The notes: a model not told the origin generated them from the letters alone. Numbered from the stretch's first letter, positions 47,209 through 57,537 are shown. The stretch is 64,000 nt of DNA from CAVVDT01 sp963747005 (GCA_963747005.1 CAVVDT010000012.1:62001-126000); one strand, 5' to 3'. Translations and numbers: made by a program.

Positions 47209-49374
47209 ATGCTCTTTTCCACCGCCCGCCCGTTGTTCAGCCGCTCGTATGCGGCGGTGCTACTGGCCGGCCTTCTGATTGCCGGCTTCGGTCCAAGCGC
47301 TTTCGCCGACCGGGACAACAGCCAGCTTGGGGCCCAGAGCGACTTCACCCGCGGTCACCGCTCCAGTGCCCGTTCGGGCAGCCTGTCGGTGAAAGCCATC
47401 GATGCGGCCCTCGATGCCAAGTACGACGAAGCTTCGCAACTGGCGGACCGTTCGGGCGATCCCCTGGCGGTCAAGCTGGTCGAATGGATCAACCTGCGCG
47501 ACAACTGGACGAAGGCCGGCTATGAGCGGCTCGACGCGTTCATCACCGCCAACCCCGACTGGCCCTTCGTCACCACCCTGCAGCGGCGGGCGGAATATCT
47601 GCTGTTCAGCCAGAAGGCGGCACCGGGTGACATCGAGCGTCACTTCGCCCGCTTCAAGCCGTTGTCTCCCGAGGGCCACATTGCGCTGGCGCGTGCGGCC
47701 CTGGCACGCGGCGACAAGGCTGCGGCCCGCCGCGAAACGCTGGAGGCGTGGCTGGATCCCGATCTGGGCACCGCCGGCCGCGATGCCGTCATTTCCGATC
47801 TGTCCGGCCTCCTCAAGCGCTCCGACCACGAATTGCGCCTGTGGCGGCTGATCCATGCCCAGCAGACCAATGCAGCGGTGGTAACCGCCGGCCTGATCGG
47901 CCGGTCTTATGTGGCCGCGGCCAAATGTGCACGCGAACTGATCCAGGTGCGCTCCTATGGCCTGAAGCTCTACCGCGCCCTGCCCGCATCGCTACGAAAC
48001 GAACAGGCGATCCAGTATGCTCTCGCCCGCTACTATCGCAAGACCGACAAGTACGACAAGGCACTTGCCATTCTCCTCAAGGCGCCGGTCAGCCACGACA
48101 AGCTCATCGATCCGGACGCCTGGTGGGTCGAACGCCGGCTCATCGCCCGCCTGCTGCTGGGCCCGGCCAACCAAAAATATTGGCACGATGCCTACAAGCT
48201 GGCGGCCGCCAACGGCTACAGTCGCGGGCGGCAATTCGAGGAAGGCGAGTTTCTGGCCGGCTGGATTGCCTTGAGGAAGCTGGGCGATGCCAAGACCGCG
48301 CTCGGACATTTCAGCCGCATTGCACCTCTTGCCACCTCACGCACCGAGCAGGCGCGCGGTGCCTATTGGGAAGGCCGGGCGTGGCTGGCGCTGGGCAACA
48401 AGGACAAGGCGGATGCCTCCCTGAAGCTCGCTGCACAGACGCCGACGGTCTATTATGGACTCCTGGCGCGCGAAGCCCTTGGCCTTGGCACCAAGCCGAT
48501 TACCATCAACACCGGCAACGCCAGCGCTGCCTTGCAGAAGAAAGTGGCTGGCAATGAACTGATCCGCGCCTTCAGGCTTTTGTCCGATGCCGGCGGCCAG
48601 ACCGAGATGCGCGCCTTCACATGGGCGCTGGCCGCCCGTTTCCGCACTGCCGATGAAGCCGATGCGGTGGCGGCAATCATCGCCAAAGAATCGAGCCCCT
48701 ACCTGACCTTGCGCTTTGCCAAGGCAGAATCCCATTACGGCATCGACATTGACGACTGGAGCTATCCCATCCGCGCTATACCCAAATACAAGCGGATCGG
48801 CGATCCGGTGGAGCAAGCGCTCATCTACGGCCTGTCGCGTCAGGAGAGTGAGTTCAACGCCGACGCCCACAGCCATTCCGGCGCCCAGGGCCTCATGCAG
48901 CTCATGCCCGGCACGGCCAGACTGATCGCCAGGCAATATCGCCTGAACTACTCCAAGAGCAAGCTGACCAGCGATCCCTCCTACAACGTCATGCTGGGGG
49001 CGGCCCATCTGGGCGATCTGATCAACCGCTTCGAGGGCTCCTACATCCTCACCTTCGTCGGCTACAATGCCGGCCCCGGCCGCGCCCAGCAGTGGATCGA
49101 CATGTATGGCGATCCGCGCGACGGCAAGATCGACCCCATCGACTGGGTCGAGGAGATCCCCATCACCGAAACACGCATCTACGTGCAGAAGGTGTTGCAG
49201 AACATCCATGTCTATCGCAGCCGTCTTGCTCCCGACAGCATGATCTCGATGCGCGACGACCTGGCGCGCGGCTCGACGATTTCCGGCTCCATCATCGGAG
49301 CGGATGCAAAGTCCAGGAAGGCTTGCGGGCCCGGCAGCACCAATTCCATCGCCGCGCTGATCCACAATTGCTGA
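47209..49374 (+). CDS. slt: Soluble lytic murein transglycosylase
   Basis: Periplasmic enzyme that cleaves peptidoglycan to 1,6-anhydro-muropeptides. The 721-residue protein has a signal peptide (to about residue 33, ending AFA), a long alpha-helical superhelix of TPR-like repeats (about 60-500), and a C-terminal SLT domain. The catalytic Glu546 lies in [20 protein letters not shown], followed by LMQLMPGTA, and [15 protein letters not shown] is the third motif. The length exceeds E. coli Slt70 by about 75 residues, as is common in rhizobia. Divergent from dapA with 171 bp between starts. Confidence 0.93.
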   Translation: MLFSTARPLFSRSYAAVLLAGLLIAGFGPSAFADRDNSQLGAQSDFTRGHRSSARSGSLSVKAIDAALDAKYDEASQLADRSGDPLAVKLVEWINLRDNWTKAGYERLDAFITANPDWPFVTTLQRRAEYLLFSQKAAPGDIERHFARFKPLSPEGHIALARAALARGDKAAARRETLEAWLDPDLGTAGRDAVISDLSGLLKRSDHELRLWRLIHAQQTNAAVVTAGLIGRSYVAAAKCARELIQVRSYGLKLYRALPASLRNEQAIQYALARYYRKTDKYDKALAILLKAPVSHDKLIDPDAWWVERRLIARLLLGPANQKYWHDAYKLAAANGYSRGRQFEEGEFLAGWIALRKLGDAKTALGHFSRIAPLATSRTEQARGAYWEGRAWLALGNKDKADASLKLAAQTPTVYYGLLAREALGLGTKPITINTGNASAALQKKVAGNELIRAFRLLSDAGGQTEMRAFTWALAARFRTADEADAVAAIIAKESSPYLTLRFAKAESHYGIDIDDWSYPIRAIPKYKRIGDPVEQALIYGLSRQESEFNADAHSHSGAQGLMQLMPGTARLIARQYRLNYSKSKLTSDPSYNVMLGAAHLGDLINRFEGSYILTFVGYNAGPGRAQQWIDMYGDPRDGKIDPIDWVEEIPITETRIYVQKVLQNIHVYRSRLAPDSMISMRDDLARGSTISGSIIGADAKSRKACGPGSTNSIAALIHNC

Positions 49375-49481
49375 AAGATCCGGCTGGCGGCCGCGGTCTA
49401 GTGACATTCGCCCTGGTCATGTGCTAGCTAGAGCAAAGCCTGAAATCTCGGGTTTTTCCGGCTCGGGCATGAGGCGAATGC

Positions 49482-50396
49482 ATGGCCATCGCGTTGCACA
49501 AGACCCTGCCACCTACCAACAGCCTGGTGGTATTCGAGGCCGCCGCGCGGCACATGAACTTTACCCGCGCCGCCCGCGAACTCGACGTTACACAGTCGGC
49601 GGTCAGCCGCCAGATCCAGCTCCTTGAAGATCATCTGGGTATCGCGCTGTTCCAGCGCCAGTCACGCGGCCTTGTCCTGACGCGTGAAGGTGAGCGGCTG
49701 CACCGGGCCGTAGCCATGGGGCTGGAGCACATCGCCAATGTCGCCGCCGACCTCAGGCGCAACCGCGGACCCAGCGAACTGACGGTAGCGACATCGGTCA
49801 CCTTTGCGTCCTACTGGCTGATGGCGCGCATTGCCAAGTTCCGTGCCGCCTATCCCGAGATCGAGTTGCGGCTCTATGCTTCTTCCCCGGTCTATGACCT
49901 GGCGGCTGAGGGCATCGACATCGCGGTGCGCTACGGCGCCGGCGAATGGCCGGGGGTGGAGGCGACGCGGCTGTTCGACAACGAAATCTGGCCGGTGTGC
50001 GCGCCGCGCTACCTTGAAGGGCGCAAGGCCCCGCAGAGCTGCGCCGATCTTCTCGATGAAACCCTGCTCAACCTGGCGAAATTCGACCGCAACTGGGTGA
50101 CCTGGGAGGTATTCCTCAGCGCCCATGGCGTTACCGACGAACCGCGGCACCGCGGCCTCACCTACGACAACTACATGGTGCTCATCCAGTCGGCGCTGCG
50201 CGGCGAAGGCATTGCGCTGTGCGGGCGGCGGCTGGCGGAGGATTTTCTGGCCGAGGGCGACCTGGTGCGGCCCATTCCCGATACCCTCAAGTCGGACCGC
50301 GGCTTCTATCTCATCCGGCCGCGCGAAAAGCAGATGAGCCACACCGCCCGCCAGTTCCACGACTGGCTCTTGGATGAAGCCCGTCAACCCGCCTGA
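49482..50396 (+). CDS. LysR-type transcriptional regulator, GcvA-like
   Basis: A 304-residue LysR regulator. Residues 12-70 form the winged helix (NSLVVFEAAARHMNFTRAAR, then DVTQSAVSRQIQLLEDHLG), followed by a two-lobed effector domain in which VRYGAGEWPGVEATRLF is characteristic of the GcvA subgroup. GcvA regulates glycine cleavage in E. coli, but in rhizobia this subgroup has many members with varied targets. No divergent target gene lies next to it (slt is upstream on the same strand), so the target is unknown. Confidence 0.88.
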   Translation: MAIALHKTLPPTNSLVVFEAAARHMNFTRAARELDVTQSAVSRQIQLLEDHLGIALFQRQSRGLVLTREGERLHRAVAMGLEHIANVAADLRRNRGPSELTVATSVTFASYWLMARIAKFRAAYPEIELRLYASSPVYDLAAEGIDIAVRYGAGEWPGVEATRLFDNEIWPVCAPRYLEGRKAPQSCADLLDETLLNLAKFDRNWVTWEVFLSAHGVTDEPRHRGLTYDNYMVLIQSALRGEGIALCGRRLAEDFLAEGDLVRPIPDTLKSDRGFYLIRPREKQMSHTARQFHDWLLDEARQPA

Positions 50397-50399
50397 AGG

Positions 50400-51389
50400 T
50401 CAGACCCACCCCTTGAAGCGGAAATAGGCATAGGGCAGCACGGCGGACAGGATCATCAGGCCGATTGATAGCGGATAGCCGAAAGACCAGTGCAGTTCCG
50501 GCATCGTGTTGAAATTCATGCCGTAGATCGAGGCGATCAGCGTCGGCGGGACGAATACGCCCGCCCCCACCGAAAACGCCTTGATGATGTTGTTCTGCTC
50601 GATGGTGACCATGCCCAGTGTGGCATCGAGCAGGAAACTGATCTTGCTGGAGAGGAACGAGGCGTGGTCGGTAAGTGAGGAGATGTCGCGCTGCAGGGTC
50701 TTCAGGTGCGATTGGGTGGCCCGCGCCCTGGGGTCCTTGTGGGCCTTTTCCGGCGGTGCCACCACCGCCGGAATGAACGCCACAATGCGGGCCAGCGTTA
50801 CCAGGCTTTCGCGCAAATTGGAGGTGAAATCGCCCTCACCGCCGATGCGCGCCAGCAGCGCGTAAAAGTCGCGACCACGGGTGAAGTCGTGGAGGAAAAC
50901 TTCCGACGATGTCTGGGTAACGATGCCGCCGACGCGTTCGAGGTGATCCGCCAGTCGGTCGACGATGGCCTCCAGCAGGCCGACAAGAACACCCTCGCCG
51001 CTTCCCGGGCACTGGTCGGCATCGCCACTCGCGCGGCGTACATAGAACTCGAAGGCCTTGGGCTCGCAGTAGCGCACCGTCACCAGCCGACTGTCGGTGA
51101 GGATGAAGGTGACGGGATCCATCTCCGGTTTGTCATTGTCTGCCCGGACGATCAGGGTCGCGGTCATGAAAGCGGCCCGCCCGCGCACATAGAGCCGGCT
51201 GGACGCTTCGATCTCGGCCAGCTTCTCGCGCACCGGGATGTCGATGCCAAGGGCCGCCTCGACGCCGACTTCCTCCCTGTTGGTCGGGTTGAGCAGATCG
51301 ATCCACGTCACTTCGGGGCCCGGGATGGTGCCGGGCTCCCAGGTCTGCTCGGCAAGAACGCCGGAGGCATTGGAATAGGCGCGGATCAT
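50400..51389 (-). CDS. corA: CorA family divalent metal ion transporter
   Basis: Inner-membrane channel for Mg2+ (or Co2+, Ni2+, Zn2+ in some members). The 329-residue protein has a large cytoplasmic N-terminal domain, the long stalk helix, and two C-terminal membrane helices with the signature YGMNF between them (IASIYGMNFNTMPEL). The last residues are basic-aromatic (AYFRFKGWV). The ATG at 51389 (MIRAYSNA) was chosen over an earlier in-frame start that lacks family similarity. Divergent from trmFO. Confidence 0.9.
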   Translation of the reverse strand: MIRAYSNASGVLAEQTWEPGTIPGPEVTWIDLLNPTNREEVGVEAALGIDIPVREKLAEIEASSRLYVRGRAAFMTATLIVRADNDKPEMDPVTFILTDSRLVTVRYCEPKAFEFYVRRASGDADQCPGSGEGVLVGLLEAIVDRLADHLERVGGIVTQTSSEVFLHDFTRGRDFYALLARIGGEGDFTSNLRESLVTLARIVAFIPAVVAPPEKAHKDPRARATQSHLKTLQRDISSLTDHASFLSSKISFLLDATLGMVTIEQNNIIKAFSVGAGVFVPPTLIASIYGMNFNTMPELHWSFGYPLSIGLMILSAVLPYAYFRFKGWV

Positions 51390-51485
51390 GCCATCAACCC
51401 TGCCGCAATAAGAGCCTTCCCACAAGCATGAATGGCGCTTCTCAACCGCTTGCCCGTCCCGCCGTTTCGGCCTAATGCAGCGGCC

Positions 51486-52898
51486 ATGTCTTCACTCTTG
51501 CCAGTACATGTGGTGGGCGGCGGCCTGGCCGGCTCAGAGGCCGCGTGGCAACTTGCCTCGGCGGGTGTGCCGGTGGTGCTGCACGAAATGCGCCCTGAGC
51601 GCGGCACCGAGGCGCATCAGACCGGCGACTTCGCCGAGCTCGTATGCTCCAACTCGTTCCGGGCCGATGACGACGAGGTCAACGCCGTCGGCTTGCTGCA
51701 CTGGGAGATGCGCCGGCTTTCATCGCTTGTCATGGCGTCGGCCGATGCCGCTCGGCTACCGGCGGGCGGGGCGCTGGCCGTCGACCGCGAAGGCTTTGCC
51801 CGCCGCATCACCGACACGCTGAAACGTCATCCGCTGATCGACATCCGCCGCGAGGAAGTCGGGGCTCTGCCCCCGACCGACTGGGGCCGCAGCATCATCG
51901 CCACAGGTCCCCTGACGGCCCCGGCGCTGGCCGAAGACCTGCGGCGCCTGACGGGAGAGGACGGCCTCGCCTTCTTCGATGCCATTGCCCCGATCGTCTA
52001 CCGCGACAGCATCGACCTTTCCATCGCCTGGTACCAGTCGCGCTATGACAAGAAGGGACCGGGCGGTACCGGCGCCGACTACATCAACTGCCCGATGACC
52101 CGTGATCAGTACCTTGCCTTCATTGCCGCCCTTGGCACGGCTGAGAAGGCGGACTTTCATGAATGGGAGGCATCGACGCCCTATTTCGACGGCTGCCTGC
52201 CCATCGAGGTGATGGCCGAACGCGGCCCCGAGACCCTGCGCCACGGTCCGATGAAGCCGCGCGGCCTCACCAATGCACATGATCCGCTGGTCAAGGCCTA
52301 TGCCGTGGTGCAGTTGCGCCAGGACAATGCGCTCGGCACCCTCTACAACATGGTAGGTTTCCAGACGAAGCTCAAATACGCTGTGCAAGCGAAGGTTTTC
52401 CGCACCATACCGGGACTTGAAAATGCCGAGTTCGCCCGCCTCGGCGGCCTGCATCGCAATACCTTCATCAACTCGCCGCGCCTGCTCGATGCGCATTTGC
52501 GCCTGAAGTTGCGCCCCGATCTGAGCTTTGCCGGCCAGATTACCGGGGTCGAGGGCTATGTGGAGAGCGCGGCGGTCGGATTGCTGGCCGGACGCCTGGC
52601 GGCGGCAGAGGCATCAGGTGTCGCCTTTACCCCGCCACCGGCCACCACGGCGCTGGGGGCGCTCGTCAACCACATCACCGGCGGCCATATCGCAACGACC
52701 GACAATGCCACCCGCTCGTTCCAGCCGATGAATGTCAATTTCGGCCTGTTCCCGCCGGTGGCGGTGCCGGCCGGGCTTGATGGCAAACGCCCGCGCGGCA
52801 AGGAAAAGCAGGTTGCCCGCAAGCGCGCCTATACCGGGCGGGCCAAGCGTGACCTCGAAGACTGGCTGGCGGGCAATCAGCGGATGGCCGCGGAATAG
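51486..52898 (+). CDS. trmFO: Methylenetetrahydrofolate-tRNA (uracil-5-)-methyltransferase TrmFO
   Basis: FAD- and folate-dependent enzyme that makes m5U54 in the tRNA T-loop. The 470-residue protein starts at the ATG at 51486 with the FAD loop [30 protein letters not shown] and [14 protein letters not shown] each carry one of the conserved cysteines, and NFGLFPPV near the end is a family motif. An earlier in-frame ATG at 51432 would add 18 residues of no recognisable sequence. It converges with the phytoene-synthase-like gene, 11 bp apart. Confidence 0.95.
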   Translation: MSSLLPVHVVGGGLAGSEAAWQLASAGVPVVLHEMRPERGTEAHQTGDFAELVCSNSFRADDDEVNAVGLLHWEMRRLSSLVMASADAARLPAGGALAVDREGFARRITDTLKRHPLIDIRREEVGALPPTDWGRSIIATGPLTAPALAEDLRRLTGEDGLAFFDAIAPIVYRDSIDLSIAWYQSRYDKKGPGGTGADYINCPMTRDQYLAFIAALGTAEKADFHEWEASTPYFDGCLPIEVMAERGPETLRHGPMKPRGLTNAHDPLVKAYAVVQLRQDNALGTLYNMVGFQTKLKYAVQAKVFRTIPGLENAEFARLGGLHRNTFINSPRLLDAHLRLKLRPDLSFAGQITGVEGYVESAAVGLLAGRLAAAEASGVAFTPPPATTALGALVNHITGGHIATTDNATRSFQPMNVNFGLFPPVAVPAGLDGKRPRGKEKQVARKRAYTGRAKRDLEDWLAGNQRMAAE

Positions 52899-52909
52899 AT
52901 CCCGGCTAG

Positions 52910-53758
52910 TCAGAAGATTCTGGCCCTCGCCTTGCGCCACAACCGCCATTGCCGCGCCATCCGCCCTGCCCCGGCGACGGACTGGAACGGGTCGAACCCC
53001 GGCTTGCGGAGCGCCTTCAGATCGATATCGACGAGGCTCGCCGGAAGGAAGGCGGGTATGGCCGCGGTCGGAATGGCGTCACGCAAGGCGCGCGCTTCGT
53101 CCAGGCGGCCATGCGCATGGCCGGCCAGTTCGGCGATCACCTGCGCCATGGCCGCATCGTAGCGTCCCGAAAGGGCGTGCGCGGGGGTGAGGCCGTGGCG
53201 TGCCAGAATGTCGGCCGGCAGGTAGCATTGCCCGCGCGCCCGGTGGAGCGGCAGCGAACGCAAGAGCCCGGTCATGCCCTGGGCAACGCCGGCCAGTCCG
53301 GCCGCTTGCGCCGCCGCTGCGCCCTCACCTCCTGCCAGGATCAGCGCCCCCATCTGGATGAGCGCCGAGGCGGTTTCGCCCAGATACCCTTCCAGATCGC
53401 CCAGCGTCGGCATGGGATCGTCATAGAGATCGCCGCGCCGCGCCTCGATCATGTTGGCGAGGCCCGATTGCGGCAACCCGCCGGCTTCGATGGCCAGCGC
53501 CAGCTCCTCGGCGACGGGATGGGCGGGCACGTCGCCGGCATAGATGGATGCGATCACGTCGCGCCACCAGGTCAGGCGGATCTCGCCCAGTTGCGGTTCC
53601 GACACCACCTCGCGCACCCGCGACAGTTCGACATTGAAGGCATAGAGCGCCAACAGGCTCCGCCTGCCCTTTTCGGGCGCGAACAGGGCAGCAAGGAACC
53701 GGTCCCTGTCGGCCACCCTGACCAGGTCGAGGCAATGGCTGGCGGCATCCGAGGCCAT
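52910..53758 (-). CDS. Squalene/phytoene synthase family protein (NDUFAF6-like)
   Basis: A 282-residue protein of the head-to-head prenyl synthase fold. VADRDRFLAALFAPEKGRR and EIRLTWWRDVI match NDUFAF6-like members; the first Asp-rich motif of true synthases (DxxxD) is degenerate (LALYAFNVELSRV), while YLGETASALIQMG holds the middle region. Loss of the DXXXD motif argues against squalene or phytoene synthase activity. The ATG at 53758 lies 5 bp after the Mth938-like gene stop, so the two are coupled. The mitochondrial homologue NDUFAF6 helps assemble complex I. Confidence 0.82.
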   Translation of the reverse strand: MASDAASHCLDLVRVADRDRFLAALFAPEKGRRSLLALYAFNVELSRVREVVSEPQLGEIRLTWWRDVIASIYAGDVPAHPVAEELALAIEAGGLPQSGLANMIEARRGDLYDDPMPTLGDLEGYLGETASALIQMGALILAGGEGAAAAQAAGLAGVAQGMTGLLRSLPLHRARGQCYLPADILARHGLTPAHALSGRYDAAMAQVIAELAGHAHGRLDEARALRDAIPTAAIPAFLPASLVDIDLKALRKPGFDPFQSVAGAGRMARQWRLWRKARARIF

Positions 53759-53763
53759 GGCAT

Positions 53764-54168
53764 TCACGCCTTCGGCTTGAATGTAATATCGACGGCGATC
53801 AGCGCCGCAGCGACAGGGCGATGTTCGCCAAGGAGAATATTGTAAGTCCTGACGGCCGCCCCGGTCGCCATGCATTCAAGCCCGATGCCTTCTGCGGCAA
53901 AGCGCCGTTCCACCTCGCGTGATGGCCAGTGCTGCTCGTCGCCGGTACCGAACAGCACGAAACCCACCTCGTCGCGGGCCTCGAATATCCTTGAAAAGCT
54001 CTCAGGCGAAATGTCGGACATGCGGGCCACGCCCCAGCCATGGACACCACCCGGCAACAACAGGATGGAGCCGCGATGCGACATGCCGGCAAAGCGGAAA
54101 CCGAAATTGCCGTAGGCATCGACGGGCGCGCGGCCCGGGTAGAAGGCGGCCTTGCCTTCTTCGGCCAT
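53764..54168 (-). CDS. Mth938-like domain protein (NDUFAF3-like)
   Basis: A 134-residue protein of the Mth938/DUF498 family. FYPGRAPVDAYGNFGFRFAG and SILLLPGGVHGWGV lead into VGFVLFGTGDEQHWPS, with a C-terminal EGIGLECMATGAAVRTYNIL, all family landmarks. Human NDUFAF3 of this family is a complex I assembly factor whose bacterial homologues are known to sit beside secDF. It is 4 bp downstream of secF and 5 bp upstream of the phytoene-synthase-like gene. Confidence 0.9.
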   Translation of the reverse strand: MAEEGKAAFYPGRAPVDAYGNFGFRFAGMSHRGSILLLPGGVHGWGVARMSDISPESFSRIFEARDEVGFVLFGTGDEQHWPSREVERRFAAEGIGLECMATGAAVRTYNILLGEHRPVAAALIAVDITFKPKA

Positions 54169-54172
54169 GACG

Positions 54173-55117
54173 CTAGGGCCGGGCCTTTACCGTCTCGGCC
54201 TTGCCCTCGCCGGTTGCCGTGCCGATGCGCGCACCGAGGAAGATCAGCACCGGGGCGGCGATGAAGATCGACGAATAGGTGCCCACCACGACGCCCCAGA
54301 TCATCGCGAAGGTGAAACCGGAAATGACCTCGCCGCCGAAGATATAAAGGGCCAGCAACGCAACCATCGTCGACAGCGACGTCATGATGGTGCGCGGCAG
54401 GGTCTGGTTCAGCGACAGGTCGATGACTTCGTCCAGCGGTTTCTGCTTGTAGCGCCGCAAGTTCTCGCGGAACCGATCGAACACCACCACGGTATCGTTG
54501 AGCGAATAACCGACGATGGTCAGGATGGCGGCGATGATCGACAGATCGAAACTGATCCGCAGGATGGAAAACAGGCCGATGGTGAGTGTCACGTCGTGGA
54601 GGAGCGAAGCGACCGCGCCGAAGGCGAACTGCCATTCGAAGCGGAACCAGATGTAAATCAGCACGCCGATGATGGAGACGACCACCGCTATGGTGCCGTC
54701 GCGTGCCAGTTCGCCGGAGACCTTGGGGCCCACCACCTCGATACGGCGGTAATCGATGCCCTCGGGAAGGGCGGCCTTGACCTTGTCGACAGCGGCCTGC
54801 TGGGCGGCATCGCCACCGGTCTGCGCCTCAATACGGATCAGCACGTCGTTGGGCTGACCGAACGACTGCAATTCGGTATCGCCGAGGCCGAGGCTACCGA
54901 TGCGCTTGCGCAAGTCTGCGAGATTGGCCGGCGCTTGCGTCTTGATCTCAATCAGCGTGCCGCCCTTGAAGTCGATGCCGTAGTTGAGCCCCCTGACGAA
55001 GAACAAGCCGATGGAGGCCACGCAAAGGACCATGGATACGTAAAAGCCGAAGCGCGCAAAGCGCATGAACGCTATGCGGGTATCATCGGGTATGAAGCGT
55101 AGGGGCTTGAACATCAT
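54173..55117 (-). CDS. secF: Protein translocase subunit SecF
   Basis: With SecD it uses the proton motive force to help protein export through SecYEG. The 314-residue protein has six membrane helices, an N-terminal GIDFKGGTLIEIKTQ in the first periplasmic domain, and the C-terminal SLNDTVVVFDRFRENLRR signature followed by RTIMTSLSTMVALLAL. It starts 6 bp after the secD stop. Normal length. Confidence 0.97.
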   Translation of the reverse strand: MMFKPLRFIPDDTRIAFMRFARFGFYVSMVLCVASIGLFFVRGLNYGIDFKGGTLIEIKTQAPANLADLRKRIGSLGLGDTELQSFGQPNDVLIRIEAQTGGDAAQQAAVDKVKAALPEGIDYRRIEVVGPKVSGELARDGTIAVVVSIIGVLIYIWFRFEWQFAFGAVASLLHDVTLTIGLFSILRISFDLSIIAAILTIVGYSLNDTVVVFDRFRENLRRYKQKPLDEVIDLSLNQTLPRTIMTSLSTMVALLALYIFGGEVISGFTFAMIWGVVVGTYSSIFIAAPVLIFLGARIGTATGEGKAETVKARP

Positions 55118-55123
55118 GATCTC

Positions 55124-56737
55124 TCAAAGGGGCACCATCTTGGGGCGCGTAAATTGCACCCACCAGGCAACGATCAGCCGGGTGAGGGTAAAGGCCGTGA
55201 ACACGGTGGTGATAATGCCGATGGCCAGTGTCACCGCGAAACCGCGGATCGGGCCGGAGCCCATGCCGAACAGCACAACGGCGGCAATCAAGGTCGTCAG
55301 ATTGGCATCGAGGATAGTGGCAAACGCCGTCTTGAAGCCGGTCTCGATGGCATTGAGCGGGGTGCGGCCGTTCCTCACCTCTTCGCGAATGCGCTCGAAC
55401 ACCAGCACGTTGGAATCGACCGCCATGCCCATGGTCAGCACGATGCCGGCGATGCCCGGCAAGGTCAGGGTCGCCTGCAAGGTCGACAGGACGCCGACCA
55501 GCATCACCAGGTTGGCAATGAGCGCGATGTTGGCGAAGATGCCGAACAGGGCATAGGAGATCAGCATGTAGGCGAAGACGCCGATCACGCCGATGATGCA
55601 GGCAATGAGACCGGCACGGATCGAATCGGACCCCAAACTGGGCCCCACGGTGCGCTCCTCGACGATATTGAGCTTGGCCGGCAGGGCACCAGAGCGCAGG
55701 ACGATGGCCAGGTCCTTGGCTTCCTGGACGCTGAAGTGGCCGGAAATTTGCCCCGAGCCACCGAGGATCGGCTCATTGATGCGCGGAGCGCTCACCACCT
55801 TGCTGTCGAGCACGATGGCAAACGGGCGGCCGACATTGGCCTGCGTCAGGCGACCGAAGCGCACCGCGCCGTTCTGGTTGAAGCGGAAATTGACGATCGG
55901 CTGGTTGGTGCGGCTGTCGAAGGCGGGCTGGGCGTCGGTCAGGTCGGCGCCGTCGACACTCGCCGCGCTGGAGGTTTGCACCCAGTAAATTCTGGTCGGA
56001 TCCTTCTGGTCGGGCAGCGCCTCGCACTCGGCCGGCGGACGCTGATTGGCGCCGGTCGGCTGGCTGTCGCACAAGAGGCGGAATTCCAGCTTGGCGGTCT
56101 GGCCCAGAATGCGCTTGATCTGGTCGGGATCCTGCAGGCCGGGCACCTGCACGACAATGCGGTCGACCCCCTGGCGCTGGATGGTCGGCTCGGTGGTGCC
56201 GAGGGCGTTGATGCGCTTGCCGATGATCACCAGCGACTGCTCGATCGCCTTGCCGATGCGGGCATCAAGCCCGGCCTGGGTGAAGGCGAATTGAATGAGA
56301 TTGCCATCCCGCGTCACGTCGAATTCGGGGCTTTGCGTGCCGCTTCCAAAAAACCCCGTGGACACCGGATGCGAAAGGGCCTTCAGCGCGGTATAGGCCT
56401 TCTCAACGTCGGCGGTTTCGGTAATACGAACGCTGACGCCGCCATCAGCGCTGCGTCCGAGCCCCGAATAGCGCCGGATCTTGTTCTCCCTGAGCGCCTG
56501 GCGAATGTCGCCGACGAGTTGCCGGGCAAGCTGGTTGGTGAGGTCCTTCCTGTCGACCTCGAGCAACACATAGCTGCCGCCCCTGAGATCGAGACCGAGG
56601 GTCACCGGGGTCGACGGCAGAAACGGGGGAATATAGGCGCGTGCCGCCTTGGGCAGCACATTGGGCAATGCCATCAGGAAGCCAAACAATACGATCGCCA
56701 GGATCGTGCCTGCCCTCCACTTGCTAAAATGCAGCAT
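55124..56737 (-). CDS. secD: Protein translocase subunit SecD
   Basis: Larger partner of SecF. The 537-residue protein has an N-terminal membrane helix, LGLDLRGGSYVLLEVDRKD, the long periplasmic P1 domain (about 50-370) with GTTEPTIQRQGVDRIVVQVP, then five more membrane helices with MGMAVDSNVLVFERIREE. It follows yajC by 58 bp. Confidence 0.97.
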   Translation of the reverse strand: MLHFSKWRAGTILAIVLFGFLMALPNVLPKAARAYIPPFLPSTPVTLGLDLRGGSYVLLEVDRKDLTNQLARQLVGDIRQALRENKIRRYSGLGRSADGGVSVRITETADVEKAYTALKALSHPVSTGFFGSGTQSPEFDVTRDGNLIQFAFTQAGLDARIGKAIEQSLVIIGKRINALGTTEPTIQRQGVDRIVVQVPGLQDPDQIKRILGQTAKLEFRLLCDSQPTGANQRPPAECEALPDQKDPTRIYWVQTSSAASVDGADLTDAQPAFDSRTNQPIVNFRFNQNGAVRFGRLTQANVGRPFAIVLDSKVVSAPRINEPILGGSGQISGHFSVQEAKDLAIVLRSGALPAKLNIVEERTVGPSLGSDSIRAGLIACIIGVIGVFAYMLISYALFGIFANIALIANLVMLVGVLSTLQATLTLPGIAGIVLTMGMAVDSNVLVFERIREEVRNGRTPLNAIETGFKTAFATILDANLTTLIAAVVLFGMGSGPIRGFAVTLAIGIITTVFTAFTLTRLIVAWWVQFTRPKMVPL

Positions 56738-56795
56738 CTGAAGCCTTTTTTATATGGTGTACGCCGGCAGCGATCACTGCAGTTGCCGATGTTGG

Positions 56796-57137
56796 CTACT
56801 TCTTTACCTCTTCCTTGGCCGGCTCACTCTTGGAGCGAACCTCGGAGATGGCGTTGCGTTGCAGGCGTATGCGCACCCCGTCGGCCACGTCGATGGTCAC
56901 CTCGTTGTCGTCGACCACCTTGGCGACCTTGCCGATGATCCCCCCGCTGGTGATCACCGTATCGCCACGGCGGACGTTCTTGACCAGTTCCTGATGCTCC
57001 TTGACGCGCTTTTGCTGCGGCCGGATGAGCAGGAACCAGAACACACCCATGATGGCGACGAGCGGCAGGATCATGCCGAACAGGTCGCCGCCGAACGGTG
57101 TCTGGGCGGCCTGGGCATAGGCGGGCGAGATGAACAT
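56796..57137 (-). CDS. yajC: Preprotein translocase subunit YajC
   Basis: Small accessory subunit of the SecDF complex. The ATG at 57137 (MFISPAYAQAAQT) gives 113 residues with one membrane helix (MILPLVAIMGVFWFLLIRPQQ), then the cytoplasmic KNVRRGDTVITSGGIIGKV segment and a lysine- and glutamate-rich tail. First gene of yajC-secD-secF-Mth938-phytoene-synthase-like. Confidence 0.95.
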   Translation of the reverse strand: MFISPAYAQAAQTPFGGDLFGMILPLVAIMGVFWFLLIRPQQKRVKEHQELVKNVRRGDTVITSGGIIGKVAKVVDDNEVTIDVADGVRIRLQRNAISEVRSKSEPAKEEVKK

Positions 57138-57229
57138 CAACGAAAACTCCCGAAGCCGATCAGCACGGCCGCCCTTGCTGTCGAAACGATTGAACCGGCC
57201 TGATCGCGGCGCCGCGTTTGGATGGGCGG

Positions 57230-57257
57230 AATATAGCGAGGCGATGCGGCAATGCAA
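57230..57257 (-). promoter_or_regulatory. Promoter of the yajC-secDF operon
   Basis: On the minus strand TTGCAT and TATATT are separated by 16 bases (extended -10 CTATATT), about 95 bp before the yajC start. It is one of the best promoter matches in the window. Confidence 0.55.
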
Positions 57258-57305
57258 CACCGCCGGCAAGACCCCTCACACCTCGCCTGCCTGTAGCGGA
57301 ATATT

Positions 57306-57395
57306 TCAGTCGGCGCCATCCTGCAAATAGGGCTCCGCCATCATTTGCATCCGCTTGCTGGGCACCACCTGCACGATTTCGAAGCTCAATCCCAT
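57306..57395 (-). CDS. Possible 29-residue small protein
   Basis: A short frame on the minus strand starts ATG with AGAGGA about 9 bases upstream and reads MGLSFEIVQVVPSKRMQMMA, ending in a TGA after nine more residues. An upstream in-frame ATG at 57425 would give 39 residues but lacks a ribosome binding site. It has a good ribosome binding site and balanced composition, but the length is too short to exclude chance and I recognise no family. Confidence 0.2.
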   Translation of the reverse strand: MGLSFEIVQVVPSKRMQMMAEPYLQDGAD

Positions 57396-57537
57396 ACCGC
57401 GCCGTCCTCTGGTCGAGTGCGGCATCGTCGCAGGCCCGGTCTTCCGCAAGGCCCCGCGCCCCTTGCACGCCGCTGCCCGACAGGGCTATTAGCCGCGGCG
57501 GACCCATAACCGGCTCGCCGACAGCGTGGAACGCCTC

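Larger units (their letters stand above)
57138..57537. other. Intergenic region upstream of yajC and of the DUF815 gene
   Basis: About 400 bp between divergent genes. It holds the yajC promoter (57230-57257), a possible tiny minus-strand frame (57306-57395), and otherwise nothing I recognise. The leader of yajC is about 90 nt. Confidence 0.5.
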
